The notes: generated by a model from the sequence alone, not told the origin. DNA of 15,128 bases from CAZPHU01 sp964419255 (GCA_964419255.1 CAYQOU010000082.1:1-15128), one strand, 5' to 3'; positions 1 to 7,636 are shown, counted from the first letter of the stretch. Made by a program: numbers and translations.

Positions 1-202
1 TCAAGCCTGCGGGAGTGTAACCAAGATTACCCGGAGGGACTCTCAACTCTGCGAGAGCCAAACCGGTGATCTTGAAACCTTCAGGCATACTATAGGTGTA
101 ATCTGAAAAATCATGGACTGGTGCCTATACCATTGTGACAGGGTCAAATGGATCTCCAGGTTTAATCCTCACTTCTGCAGGCGCAAAAGCGGAAGTTTTT
201 AC
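1..202 (-). pseudogene. Possible degraded or partial ORF at window edge, unidentified
   Basis: Read on the minus strand from about 202 down to 1, one frame stays open except for a single TAG at 125-127. The residues on both sides look protein-like: a segment with PGDPFDP before the stop, then a segment with MPEGFKITGL and ELRVPPGN after it. The frame runs off the left edge of the window without a stop. I do not recognise a family and see no ribosome binding site. It could be the remnant of a gene broken by a nonsense mutation, a short gene starting at the in-frame ATG at 86-88, or chance. The call is weak because only about 67 codons can be read. Confidence 0.25.
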
Positions 203-370
203 TCATGGCATGCACGCCTTTAAGTGCAATCAAAAAGCATATCGAGCGACAGCCTCAAGCTCGAGAGAGGGTAAACGGGGCCTTGGGGGGTTTCTCGCAT
301 CTCATCGGCAGACTGATCCGTCAGGTTAATTTCGATCCGCAAACCATGGATGCTGTCGGAAATTCTTGCC

Positions 371-427
371 TGAGGTTACTTGAGGTTACTTGAGGTTACT
401 TGAGGTTACTTGAGGTTACTTGAGGTT
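371..427. repeat. Short tandem repeat, 10-bp unit TGAGGTTACT
   Basis: Five perfect head-to-tail copies of TGAGGTTACT occupy 371-420, and seven matching bases of a sixth (TGAGGTT) follow at 421-427. No reading frame crosses it intact. The unit is 10 bp, about one helical turn, so each copy presents the same face of the DNA. Perfect identity between copies suggests recent slippage or expansion, so copy number probably varies between strains. A protein-binding role is conceivable but not shown by the sequence. Confidence 0.95.
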
Positions 428-631
428 CGGCGGTGGACTGCGCGCAACATCAGGTGTTTTATTCCATCCGCGCGATTACTTCAACTCTTATTCCTTTGGT
501 AGATTGAGCGGCTCATCCGCCCGGATTTGCGCAATTAAGTGACATAAAAAAAAATCTTTAAAAAAATAAAACTCTTCTTGCCGTGAATATATGTGGGAAA
601 AAATATATTAACAACAGAATACACATTTTAA

Positions 632-737
632 AGTAACCAAACGCCTCGCGCGGAGAGCGCCTCCGAGGGACCAGGTTTTTTAAAGAAAATCTCAGCGAGC
701 TTTGCGGTCCATGACGGCCTCTGCGTTAAATTTGTCT
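632..737. repeat. Probable decayed copy of a dispersed GC-rich bacterial repeat
   Basis: Read on the minus strand, this stretch begins with TTTAACGCAGAGG, continues with CCGCAAAG and CGCTGAGATTTTC, and ends in a GC-rich imperfect hairpin made of GGCGCTCTCCGCGCGAGG. I recall a family of interspersed repeats in many environmental bacterial genomes built from TTAACGCAGAG / CGCAAAG / TCTGCG words with the same order. This looks like a diverged copy. The palindromic part is at about 642-667 (CCTCG ... CGAGG with an inner GCGC ... GCGC), followed by a T tract at 675-681. The family assignment rests on memory; the hairpin and word order are visible. Confidence 0.4.
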
Positions 738-830
738 TATTCGTTGCGGTAACAGGGGTTTGAATACATACGGATACACCTGTCTCTCTGGTCGTTGACA
801 AGCGGCCTTTTATTAACCTTAGCCCCCATA

Positions 831-836
831 AGGAGG
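831..836 (+). promoter_or_regulatory. Ribosome binding site AGGAGG deciding the DUF6261 start
   Basis: A perfect AGGAGG is followed by six bases (CCCCGG) and the ATG at 843. This favours 843 over the upstream in-frame ATG at 795, which has no comparable site. Confidence 0.85.
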
Positions 837-842
837 CCCCGG

Positions 843-1649
843 ATGTTTTTCTTAAGAGTCATTAACTCAATTGCCTTTTCACTTCTGTCCATGCACGAAC
901 TGTTAACTCTGGCGCAGCGAATACATGTTGTTATTCAACGTTTCTTCGGCGACAATCCTGTCATCGGTGAACAACTGGCAAAGCTTGAGCAGGCGATACA
1001 GCGATTGACGAAAGCATTTCAGATGGCTGCCGCAAGCCATTACACCGAACTTCTGGCGAAGATGGATCGGTCCCGGGATGCTGCGTTTCAGAGCCTTACG
1101 GCTTTTCTCGACGGTCTGGCTTCGGTGAAGGTCGAATTCGATCTCCAAGCCCCTGCGCAAAGGCTTCTCGACATTATCACTAAATATGGCCGGGGCCTCT
1201 ACCGTCTTGGCTATTCGCAGCAGAGTGCAATCACTCAAACCATGATCGACGAACTTTCACAGCCGGAGAATATGGCACTGCTGGAGCAGACGGGAGCAGT
1301 GCAGTTTTTCAACATGGTCGTCAATACACAGAATGAATTCGAGGATTTGTATCAAAACAAACTGTCGGATGAGGGTGTAAAGAACTATCCCGATGCCAGA
1401 GAGAGCGCAGCGGATATCATTTATCGACTGTGCATTCTGCTTTCAAACGTCGATGCGATGGCACATGACGAGCCACAGAGGCATAAAGGTGTTGCCGGCG
1501 AAATAAATGCTGTTATAAGCAATATCATGACACCCGCCCGTGCACGTGAAACCAGAAGCCAAAACGCCGGCGAATCGCAGGAAATTCCAGAACAGCCGAT
1601 CAACTCAATCGATTCAGTAGAGCCGGATGTAGCACCCGGATTAATCTGA
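843..1649 (+). CDS. DUF6261 family protein
   Basis: A 268-residue, largely alpha-helical protein. Its body (about residues 15-225) follows the pattern I know from the DUF6261 family, common in Bacteroidota. It has a leading L-x-x-A-Q helix, a Y-T-E-L-L-x-x-x-D-x-x-R-D-x-A-F-x-x-L stretch near residues 60-80, then A-x-x-L-L-x-I-I-x-x-Y-G-x-x-x-Y with a following Q-Q-S-A-I helix. After that come N-x-x-F-x-x-L-Y and a closing helix pair. No transmembrane segment, signal peptide or catalytic motif is seen; the last 40 or so residues are polar and probably disordered. The biochemical function of the family is unknown. The start at 843 is chosen for its perfect AGGAGG. It stands alone with its own terminator, so neighbours give no clue. 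The family call is by pattern memory. Confidence 0.75.
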   Translation: MFFLRVINSIAFSLLSMHELLTLAQRIHVVIQRFFGDNPVIGEQLAKLEQAIQRLTKAFQMAAASHYTELLAKMDRSRDAAFQSLTAFLDGLASVKVEFDLQAPAQRLLDIITKYGRGLYRLGYSQQSAITQTMIDELSQPENMALLEQTGAVQFFNMVVNTQNEFEDLYQNKLSDEGVKNYPDARESAADIIYRLCILLSNVDAMAHDEPQRHKGVAGEINAVISNIMTPARARETRSQNAGESQEIPEQPINSIDSVEPDVAPGLI

Positions 1650-1678
1650 AGATGTGACATTCAAAAGCTGCAACTGTT

Positions 1679-1708
1679 AAGGCTCCGGCGGATGTCGGAG
1701 CCTTTTTT
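1679..1708 (+). terminator. Rho-independent terminator of the DUF6261 gene
   Basis: The stem GGCTCCG (1681-1687) pairs perfectly with CGGAGCC (1696-1702) around an 8-base loop. A run of six T follows at 1703-1708, and AA before the stem can extend it. It lies 30 bases after the stop codon. Confidence 0.9.
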
Positions 1709-1865
1709 CAACAGGAAGCAGGAGCTTCACCGCCACTTCGTGTTCCTGGGTTAGTAAGGAAAAAAACAACCATTTGTGGTTATTATGAACATGTAAAATT
1801 TCCTCGATCCTGACATGTCCATCAAAAAAATGTTGCCGTTTTACATGAAGAACTTAAGCATATAC

Positions 1866-1894
1866 AAAAAGGCGGGTGAAAAATCACCCGCCTT
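1866..1894 (-). terminator. Rho-independent terminator of the FN3 protein gene
   Basis: Read on the minus strand: GGCGGGTGA, a 4-base TTTT loop, TCACCCGCC, then five T (plus-strand A run 1866-1870). The stem arms are 1871-1879 and 1884-1892. It lies 25-50 bases past the stop of the minus-strand gene and faces the plus-strand terminator across the convergent gap. Confidence 0.9.
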
Positions 1895-1918
1895 ATCTTC
1901 ACATTGCCAGTCAGAGCA

Positions 1919-4240
1919 TCAATAGCTGGTAAACGGTACGAGGTGTCTGTATTTACCCGCCTTGAATGAAAGAAAGTATTTTCCCGCTGCCCGTGCACCC
2001 AAATTCACATGATGCGTACCCGGGTTGAATACTCCGGATGCACAGGTGTGAACTGCTCTGCCCTTCAGATCATAGATGACCATCTGTACACGAGACATTT
2101 CCGGCAGCCGGAAAGAGACCCGGTTGTTCATGATCGATGCACCGTTGAATCGGAGAGCAAACTGGGCGGGCAGAACTGACACATCCGGCCTGTTCACCAC
2201 AATTTTCTCTTGCGCAGAGTATTCTCCCCAACCCGCTTGGTTATACGCCTTCACCTTCCACCAGTACGTCTGATTATCATCGAGATCGCCGAGGATAATC
2301 GATGTATCGGTCAGGGTATCATGGAAAAGAACCGTATCACTCATGTCCTCATCACTGCACAGCAGAAATGCGTACTCGGAAGCCAGCTCGTCGGTGTACC
2401 ATCTGCACACCAGAGTGTCCTCTTGCAGGGTGTCGTTATCGAGTGCCACAAGTTCGGGAGCAAGCGGCAGGGCCACAATCGTCGTAAAAGAGCGCCCGTC
2501 GGACCAGTCGCTGGTTGCGGTCGTGTTAAGCGCATTGACCCGCCAGTAGTAGGTGAGGTCGTTTTCCAGCTCCGATACCTGAAAAGACGTGTCACTTATG
2601 GAATCTTTCTCCAGGGAGATCTCCGAGAAATCCGATTCGGTGCTGAGCTGAAGAGTATAGTACTGAGCATGCGCGGACGGGTTCCAGATAAGGCTGCAGA
2701 CGGTAGAGACCATGGAGGATCCGTCTTCCGGTGACACCGGCGTCGGAGCCTCAGGGGACGATTGCAGCTTTGTAAAGCTTTGTACGGGTGACCAGAAACT
2801 GCCGCCGGACTCATCCATCGCACGGACTCTCCAGCTGTATTCGCCCTCAGGTAACTCCGACAGAAAAAAGGAGGTATCCGGATGGCCGGCACTGTCGTGG
2901 ACAGAGGCGGAGAAGTCGTTTTCCTGCGTTATCTGAATCTGATAATCCGCCGCCCCGGACACCTCATTCCATGAAAGATGAACGGTCTGTTGGACGGTGC
3001 TTTCGTGCTCCGGTGTGATTGGGGCCGGAGTGCTCAGAGAAGCCGGTGTGGTAAAACTCCAGGTCTCCGAATAAGGCCCGATGCCCACGTTGTTACGGGC
3101 ATATACTCGCCAGTAATAGGTGCGGGCATGCTCGAGTGTACCGGTTGTGTACGAAGGCGAAGAGACGGTTTCTGAAATAACATCGTTTCTGAACTGCGAA
3201 TCCGTTGCCATCACCAGTTCGTAATAGTCTATGTTAACGATCTCTTCCCAGCTTAATTCCGGAGTGAGAGTCTCGATCGTATCACGCGGCGCGGATAAAC
3301 TGATGGATTCGGGCGGCGTATTGGTGGTAAAATGACTTTCTACCCATGCGCCTGCATCAAACTCGTTGACGGCCTGCACCCGCCAGTAAAAAATGGTTCC
3401 GGTAGCCAGAGAGTGAATACTTCTGTATGGCTGTTGAATGTTTTCCAGATCAATAAACGGCGCAGAATAATCTTCATTGACAGATACCTGCAGATTATAT
3501 CCGCTCGCAGTCATGGGAGCACTCCATTCAAGCACCGGATTTGTTTCCAACCCTTGAGCACCGGTTTGAGGATACACGATTTCCGGACTATCAGGAGGGC
3601 CGGTAAATTCGGCGGGATCACCGATGAGTGTAAAGTTATCGATATATAGACTCCCGGTGGTATGCTCAAAGCCCGGATTGTACTGTGCATCCACCAGCCA
3701 TTCAAACGCTCGCACCACTGTCAGATCAAATTCGTCGCCATCACTCCACAACTGGCTGAACGCATCGGTATCCAACGGTATCTCTATCGTACGGAATGTT
3801 TCGGTTACAGATACAGGGGAAGCAAAATAGTCGTGGTTAGTGATATTGGCGGTAGCAACCTTAAAGTACACGGTCATATCTGTATCCGCCCTGATATCGA
3901 AGCGTACCGCGGTGGCGCCGGTCAGGTCGCAGGTGTCTTTCAGTGATCCTCCAATGGCCGCATATGCATTATTGTCGGTCAACAATCTGCCGAGGTGATA
4001 GTGAAGAAGGGCACAGGAGTCGCTTTGCGATCCCGGATGAAACAGCTGATTAATCAAATCGGTGGCCGGGTCGTAATGACTAATGATTTCAGATTCTCCG
4101 CCCACGGTTTCGTCGGTATAGACATACCAGTCCATAAAGGGGTTGGTTTGGAGTCCCTCCTCGAAATCATCCATCAAAACATCGGAAAACAGAGGCATGG
4201 TGATCAGCACACTTGTCAAAAAAACTTGCGGAAACCTCAT
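1919..4240 (-). CDS. Secreted multidomain protein: beta-sandwich, five FN3 domains, T9SS-like tail
   Basis: 773 residues. Residues 1-19 are a signal peptide. Residues about 20-212 form a beta-rich domain starting DDFEEG and ending SLYIDNFTL, which resembles carbohydrate-binding galactose-binding-like folds (CBM11/CIA30-type); this is inferred from the opening D-D-F-E and closing Y-I-D-N-F only. Five fibronectin type III-like repeats follow at about 217-306, 307-399, 402-491, 495-588 and 591-683. Each has the same strand signature (YWRVQA, YWRVYA, SWRVRA, YWRVNA, WWKVKA) near its end. Residues about 690-773 form a C-terminal sorting tail with VIYDLKGRAV and GKYFLSF, like those handled by type IX secretion. 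No catalytic domain is seen. The role is probably surface adhesion or glycan binding. The ATG at 4240 has AAAGGAG (4247-4253) six bases upstream. A TATAAT on the minus strand (4361-4366) lacks a clear -35. Confidence 0.85.
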   Translation of the reverse strand: MRFPQVFLTSVLITMPLFSDVLMDDFEEGLQTNPFMDWYVYTDETVGGESEIISHYDPATDLINQLFHPGSQSDSCALLHYHLGRLLTDNNAYAAIGGSLKDTCDLTGATAVRFDIRADTDMTVYFKVATANITNHDYFASPVSVTETFRTIEIPLDTDAFSQLWSDGDEFDLTVVRAFEWLVDAQYNPGFEHTTGSLYIDNFTLIGDPAEFTGPPDSPEIVYPQTGAQGLETNPVLEWSAPMTASGYNLQVSVNEDYSAPFIDLENIQQPYRSIHSLATGTIFYWRVQAVNEFDAGAWVESHFTTNTPPESISLSAPRDTIETLTPELSWEEIVNIDYYELVMATDSQFRNDVISETVSSPSYTTGTLEHARTYYWRVYARNNVGIGPYSETWSFTTPASLSTPAPITPEHESTVQQTVHLSWNEVSGAADYQIQITQENDFSASVHDSAGHPDTSFFLSELPEGEYSWRVRAMDESGGSFWSPVQSFTKLQSSPEAPTPVSPEDGSSMVSTVCSLIWNPSAHAQYYTLQLSTESDFSEISLEKDSISDTSFQVSELENDLTYYWRVNALNTTATSDWSDGRSFTTIVALPLAPELVALDNDTLQEDTLVCRWYTDELASEYAFLLCSDEDMSDTVLFHDTLTDTSIILGDLDDNQTYWWKVKAYNQAGWGEYSAQEKIVVNRPDVSVLPAQFALRFNGASIMNNRVSFRLPEMSRVQMVIYDLKGRAVHTCASGVFNPGTHHVNLGARAAGKYFLSFKAGKYRHLVPFTSY

Positions 4241-4412
4241 AAGGACTCCTTTTCATGATTACTGGGATTAGCAGGATCTGATCGAGCAGAAAAATCTTCA
4301 AAAAGAAAAATAGTAAAAGAGAGGCGGCGAGAATAGACAGTGTAGAAAATAGCTGAAAAAATTATATTCGAGAAAAAATGGTGGAGACGGTGGGATAGCC
4401 ATTCTTTGAGGT

Positions 4413-4459
4413 TTCATATCGAACAGGCAGGTAAAGTCTGCCTGCCTGTTCGATATGAA
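4413..4459 (-). terminator. Long perfect hairpin downstream of hslO
   Basis: Arms of 18 bp (4413-4430 and 4442-4459) are perfectly complementary around an 11-base loop. It starts 15 bases after the hslO stop. There is no strong T run on either strand, so it may terminate transcription, protect the 3' end of the mRNA, or both. It also lies upstream of the FN3 gene start and so separates the two minus-strand genes. Confidence 0.6.
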
Positions 4460-4474
4460 TAAATTGTACTGCGA

Positions 4475-5356
4475 TTATTTTCGGCTCAGCGTATCAATAA
4501 GCTCCTGAATATCTTCATCACTGAATTCGTAGCGCTGGTGGCAGAATTCGCATTCGGCACTTACCGGATCTTTTTCCTGCTTCAGTGAGCGCAGCTGGTC
4601 TTTTCCGATGGACAGCAGGCCCTTTTCAACCCTTTGGCGACTGCATGAACAGGAGTATGCGAGGGGGATTTTTTGCAATATCTGGTATTGCACCGAATCG
4701 AACAGCTCATCGATAAACTGCTCAGGCGTGGCGCCGTCGCGGATTTGTTCGGTGATGGACCGCATGTAACGAATTCTCTCCACTATACCATCGATTGCAG
4801 TCGGATCGGCATCCGGCAAGGCCTGTATGAGAAAACCGCCCGCTGCGGTTATCCGCCCGTCCGGCTCCACAAACGATCCGACTCCCACGGCCGAGGGGAC
4901 TTGCTCGGAGGCGGTAAAATAGTAGGCCAGATCCTCGCCGATCTCGCCGGACACCAGATGGACCGTACTGGTATAGGGCTCTTTCAGACCGATATCGCGG
5001 GTGACCGTAAGAAGTCCCGCACGACCTATCGCCCCTGCAACATCCACTTTGCCGTTTTTCAGGGGTAGCTCGGCATTTGGCACTCCAACATACCCCCGTA
5101 CTGCTCCACTACCGTTTGATTCCACCGCCATCTTTTGCATCGGTCCGTTTCCGTCAAATCTCAGAACGACGCGTTGATTTTTCTTCAGAAGCGCACCCAT
5201 CAGACTCACACCGGTGAGTGCTCTGCTTAAAGCCGCCGATGGTGTCGGTGTTGTTTTCTGTATCGCGCTTGCTTTTTTTGCCAGCTCGGTGGTTATGCAG
5301 GCCAGTCCACGCACGTTGGATTGATTGGAAATAACACGTATGAGATAATCATTCAT
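4475..5356 (-). CDS. hslO: Hsp33 family redox-regulated molecular chaperone
   Basis: 293 residues, the usual length for Hsp33. The N-terminus MNDYLIRVI, the central domain (about 1-180) and the C-terminal zinc module are all in place. Four zinc-binding cysteines are present as C-x-C at 236/238 (CSCSRQR) and C-x-x-C at 269/272 (CEFC). In the family, these cysteines hold zinc when reduced. When oxidised they form disulfides and unfold the linker, which turns on ATP-independent holdase activity against aggregating proteins in the cytoplasm. The ATG at 5356 matches the family N-terminus, although its ribosome binding site is weak (AGGAA about 11 bases upstream). It appears to be a single-gene unit, divergent from the lactate permease and followed by a long hairpin. 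No sign of damage. Confidence 0.97.
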   Translation of the reverse strand: MNDYLIRVISNQSNVRGLACITTELAKKASAIQKTTPTPSAALSRALTGVSLMGALLKKNQRVVLRFDGNGPMQKMAVESNGSGAVRGYVGVPNAELPLKNGKVDVAGAIGRAGLLTVTRDIGLKEPYTSTVHLVSGEIGEDLAYYFTASEQVPSAVGVGSFVEPDGRITAAGGFLIQALPDADPTAIDGIVERIRYMRSITEQIRDGATPEQFIDELFDSVQYQILQKIPLAYSCSCSRQRVEKGLLSIGKDQLRSLKQEKDPVSAECEFCHQRYEFSDEDIQELIDTLSRK

Positions 5357-5706
5357 AATTTCTTTTTCCTGAAAAGTGATGTTCTATGAGTATTCGAGTG
5401 GTCAGAAACATTATTACCCGAGGCGGAGTTGAAAAATAGTTACGGATATCGTTATGCGGCAGAGTCGATGAACAGGTTTCGGCTCTCCGGGTGCACAGGT
5501 TGCTCGAAATGCAAAGCCGTATGGAAAAATAGGCAAAAAAAATACGAACCTTAAGACATGCTTTTCACATGCGTCCTTCCCCCCATGCTGAAGCGGGAGC
5601 AGATACGGCGGACAGGGGTCAAAAAAACCTACATCGCGCCAACATGGCCTGGAAATTGCGAGGGGCAAAGCACTCCGAGGATCAAAACAATACAGACATG
5701 TACAAG
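5357..5706. other. Divergent intergenic region between hslO and the lactate permease
   Basis: 350 bases between two divergent genes, so it should hold promoters for both. On the minus strand TAATAAT (about 5410-5416) could be a -10 for hslO. An ACATGC word occurs twice at about 5554-5575. I see no convincing -35/-10 pair on the plus strand and no RNA gene. The longer reading frames here run into the permease on the opposite strand and have no recognisable product. Confidence 0.5.
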
Positions 5707-5712
5707 AAGGAG
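5707..5712 (+). promoter_or_regulatory. Ribosome binding site AAGGAG deciding the permease start
   Basis: AAGGAG lies five bases before the ATG at 5718. The in-frame GTG at 5712 overlaps this site and so cannot be served by it; 5718 is therefore the likely start. Confidence 0.8.
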
Positions 5713-5717
5713 TGCAC

Positions 5718-7376
5718 ATGCTTGTTTTTCTTGCTTTTCTGCCGATTCTTGTGGTTGGTGTATTGATGATCGGGTTGACCTGGCCGTCGCAGAAAGCGAT
5801 GCCGCTGGGGTATGTGACCGCGGTGCTGGTGGCGCTTATCGGCTGGAATATGCCTCTGCGATGGCTGAGCGCCGCCAGTATTGCCGGTATAATCAACGCT
5901 TTTGATATTCTGTTGATTGTCTATGGAGCGCTTATCATTCTTCAGATGATGAGCAAAAGCGGAGGGATCGATGCCATATCACGTTCGATGGCCTATATAA
6001 GTGACGATCGGCGTGTGCAGATTATCATTATAGCCTGGTTGATGGGCAGCTTTCTGGAAGGCGCCGCGGGATTCGGGACTCCCGCGGCGGTCGCCGCGCC
6101 GCTTCTGGTGGGCATGGGGTTTCCGCCGCTGGTGGCAGCCGGTGCAACCCTTATGGCCGACAGCACGCCGGTGACTTTCGGTGCGGTCGGAGTACCCATC
6201 TGGGGCGGGTTTGCGGCGATCAAGACGCTTGGGGTCTGGCCGATGCAGATAGAGGGGGAGGCGGTTAGTTTCCTGGAATTTTTGGGAAGAATCAGCGCGT
6301 TTGCCGGGCTGGTTCATCTGTTTGTCGGCACCTTTATTCCACTGGCGATTGTGGCGATTATGACCAAAATCACCCGGGGCAGTTTCCGCCAGGGGCTGGA
6401 GATATGGCCGCTTGCTGTTCTGGGCGGTCTGGTGTTTACCGTACCTCAGATGTTGATTGCGGTTTTAGTCGGACCGGAGCTTCCCACGCTTCTAGGCTCG
6501 CTTATAGGCCTGCCCCTGTTTATTCTTCTGGTGCGAAAGAAAGTTTTTACACCCAAAGAAAGCTGGGATTTTCCACCGCATAGTCAATGGCCACGTGAGT
6601 GGGAGGGGGAGATTCGGGCGGGTGATAAACCGCTGAACATTCGCCCGGAGATGAGTGTGCTGCGGGCCTGGATGCCGTACGTGATTGTGGGCGCTGTTCT
6701 GCTGCTGAGCCGTGTGCAGGCTTTCGGGCTGACGCCGCTACTTCGCCAGTGGTCGATCGGATGGGAAGAAATCCTGGACACCTCCATAGGAAGAGCCATT
6801 CAGCCACTCTACAACCCCGGGGTTTTTCCATTCCTGTTGGTAGCGCTGCTGATACCTTTTATTCACAAGATCCGTTTCGGTGAGACCCTGCAGGCATTCA
6901 AGGAAACCTTTCACATGATCGTGCCGGCCTCTGTCGCGCTGGTTTTCACCCTGGGGATGGTTTACATAATGATGGAAACCGGGGAAGCCACACGGATGGA
7001 TTCGATGCTGATCGTTTTGGCAAAGGCGGCTGCATCCGTAGCAGGTAGCGTGTGGTACGTTGTGGCGCCGTTTGTGGGTGCAATGGGGACGTTTATATCG
7101 GGGAGTAACACCGTATCGGATATCATGTTCGGACCATTCCAGTATTCCACCGCGCGCACCGCGGAAATCGCTCCGGCTCCCATACTGGCGCTTCAGGCAG
7201 TTGGCGGCGCGGCGGGAAACATGATCGCCATCCACAATGTTGTGGCGGCACTTACCACGGTCGGTCTGATCGGTCGGGAAGGGGTGATCATTCGGAAAAA
7301 CATCTGGGTATGTCTGGGCTACTGTCTTCTGGCGGGAATCGTGGGCTGGATTCTTAGCGGTATCTTTTTGACCTGA
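5718..7376 (+). CDS. lctP: L-lactate permease, LctP/LldP family
   Basis: 552 residues and strongly hydrophobic throughout, with at least twelve predicted membrane segments, matching the usual 530-560 residues of the lactate permease family (TC 2.A.14). Visible family signatures are the GSFLEGAAGFGTPAAVAAPL block from about residue 110, the following ADSTPVTFGAVGVPIWGG segment, and a late GAMGTFISGSN block from about residue 454. Members carry lactate, and often glycolate, across the inner membrane with protons. No lactate dehydrogenase or LutABC oxidation genes lie beside it, so whether it imports lactate as a carbon source or exports a fermentation product cannot be told from context. The gene stands alone; only a weak terminator-like hairpin follows. 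Substrate specificity among lactate and glycolate is not readable from sequence alone. Confidence 0.93.
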   Translation: MLVFLAFLPILVVGVLMIGLTWPSQKAMPLGYVTAVLVALIGWNMPLRWLSAASIAGIINAFDILLIVYGALIILQMMSKSGGIDAISRSMAYISDDRRVQIIIIAWLMGSFLEGAAGFGTPAAVAAPLLVGMGFPPLVAAGATLMADSTPVTFGAVGVPIWGGFAAIKTLGVWPMQIEGEAVSFLEFLGRISAFAGLVHLFVGTFIPLAIVAIMTKITRGSFRQGLEIWPLAVLGGLVFTVPQMLIAVLVGPELPTLLGSLIGLPLFILLVRKKVFTPKESWDFPPHSQWPREWEGEIRAGDKPLNIRPEMSVLRAWMPYVIVGAVLLLSRVQAFGLTPLLRQWSIGWEEILDTSIGRAIQPLYNPGVFPFLLVALLIPFIHKIRFGETLQAFKETFHMIVPASVALVFTLGMVYIMMETGEATRMDSMLIVLAKAAASVAGSVWYVVAPFVGAMGTFISGSNTVSDIMFGPFQYSTARTAEIAPAPILALQAVGGAAGNMIAIHNVVAALTTVGLIGREGVIIRKNIWVCLGYCLLAGIVGWILSGIFLT

Positions 7377-7397
7377 AACTCCCAGAAAAAACCCAAG

Positions 7398-7419
7398 AGT
7401 TGCTGTATCAACTATTTTA
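7398..7419 (+). terminator. Weak hairpin after the lactate permease
   Basis: AGTTG (7398-7402) pairs with CAACT (7409-7413) around CTGTAT, followed by ATTTTA. The short stem and poor T tract make this a weak candidate terminator. Confidence 0.3.
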
Positions 7420-7484
7420 CTCGAGCAGAGCCGATGATTCGGGCAATGCAATTATGTCCGGTTTCCCGGCCTCCAGGTCTCTCG

Positions 7485-7498
7485 TCCCGCATGCGGGA
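7485..7498. promoter_or_regulatory. 14-bp perfect palindrome TCCCGCATGCGGGA, possible operator
   Basis: A perfect 14-bp palindrome with no spacer lies about 140 bases before the GH52 start, in the region between permease and GH52 gene. Contiguous palindromes of this size suit a dimeric repressor or could form a cruciform. The binding protein is unknown, and no regulator gene is nearby. Confidence 0.4.
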
Positions 7499-7560
7499 TG
7501 CAACGACAGGAAGGCGGGAAGACACTTTTTTCAGATGCATTGATCTGTGATCCTTGATTC

Positions 7561-7575
7561 TCCGGCTTTGCCGGA
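7561..7575. promoter_or_regulatory. Small GC hairpin in the GH52 promoter region
   Basis: TCCGGC (7561-7566) pairs with GCCGGA (7570-7575) around TTT. TTGATT at 7554-7559 lies just before it and a TTATATAT stretch at 7582-7589 just after, so it may sit inside the promoter. The spacing between those two boxes is too long (about 22-24 bases) for a standard sigma-70 promoter, so the promoter itself is not called. Confidence 0.35.
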
Positions 7576-7636
7576 CTTAGGTTATATATGTTGAAAAAAG
7601 AGAGCGGAATACAGTCTTAATTAATGGAGAAAAGGA

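Larger units (their letters stand above)
203..842. other. Gene-free region upstream of the DUF6261 gene
   Basis: About 640 bases with no convincing gene. The short plus-strand frames here have no usable ribosome binding site and no recognisable product. It contains the 10-bp tandem array and the decayed dispersed repeat listed separately. Between them lies an AT-rich stretch (about 541-635). A possible weak promoter sits within that stretch: TTGCCG at 578-583, a 17-base spacer, then AAATAT at 601-606. It would leave a leader of over 200 bases before the DUF6261 gene, so I do not list it as a promoter. Confidence 0.5.

Noticed and set aside
205..393. 62-residue plus-strand frame running into the tandem repeat
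   Set aside because: No ribosome binding site, no recognisable product, and it overlaps the possible minus-strand remnant region and the repeat array.
371..427. Tandem units considered as a CRISPR array
   Set aside because: Units abut with no spacers and are only 10 bp; there are no cas genes in the window.
1790..1847. 9-bp inverted repeat CATGTAAAA / TTTTACATG with a 40-base loop in the convergent gap
   Set aside because: AT-rich, short arms and a long loop; could easily arise by chance and lies between two well-formed terminators.
5414..5896. 160-residue minus-strand frame upstream of and inside the lactate permease
   Set aside because: It overlaps the well-supported permease on the opposite strand, has low-complexity unfamiliar content and no ribosome binding site.
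6738..7451. 237-residue minus-strand frame across the end of the permease
   Set aside because: Antisense shadow of a clear membrane protein gene; rich in His, Arg and Cys as expected of a mirror frame.
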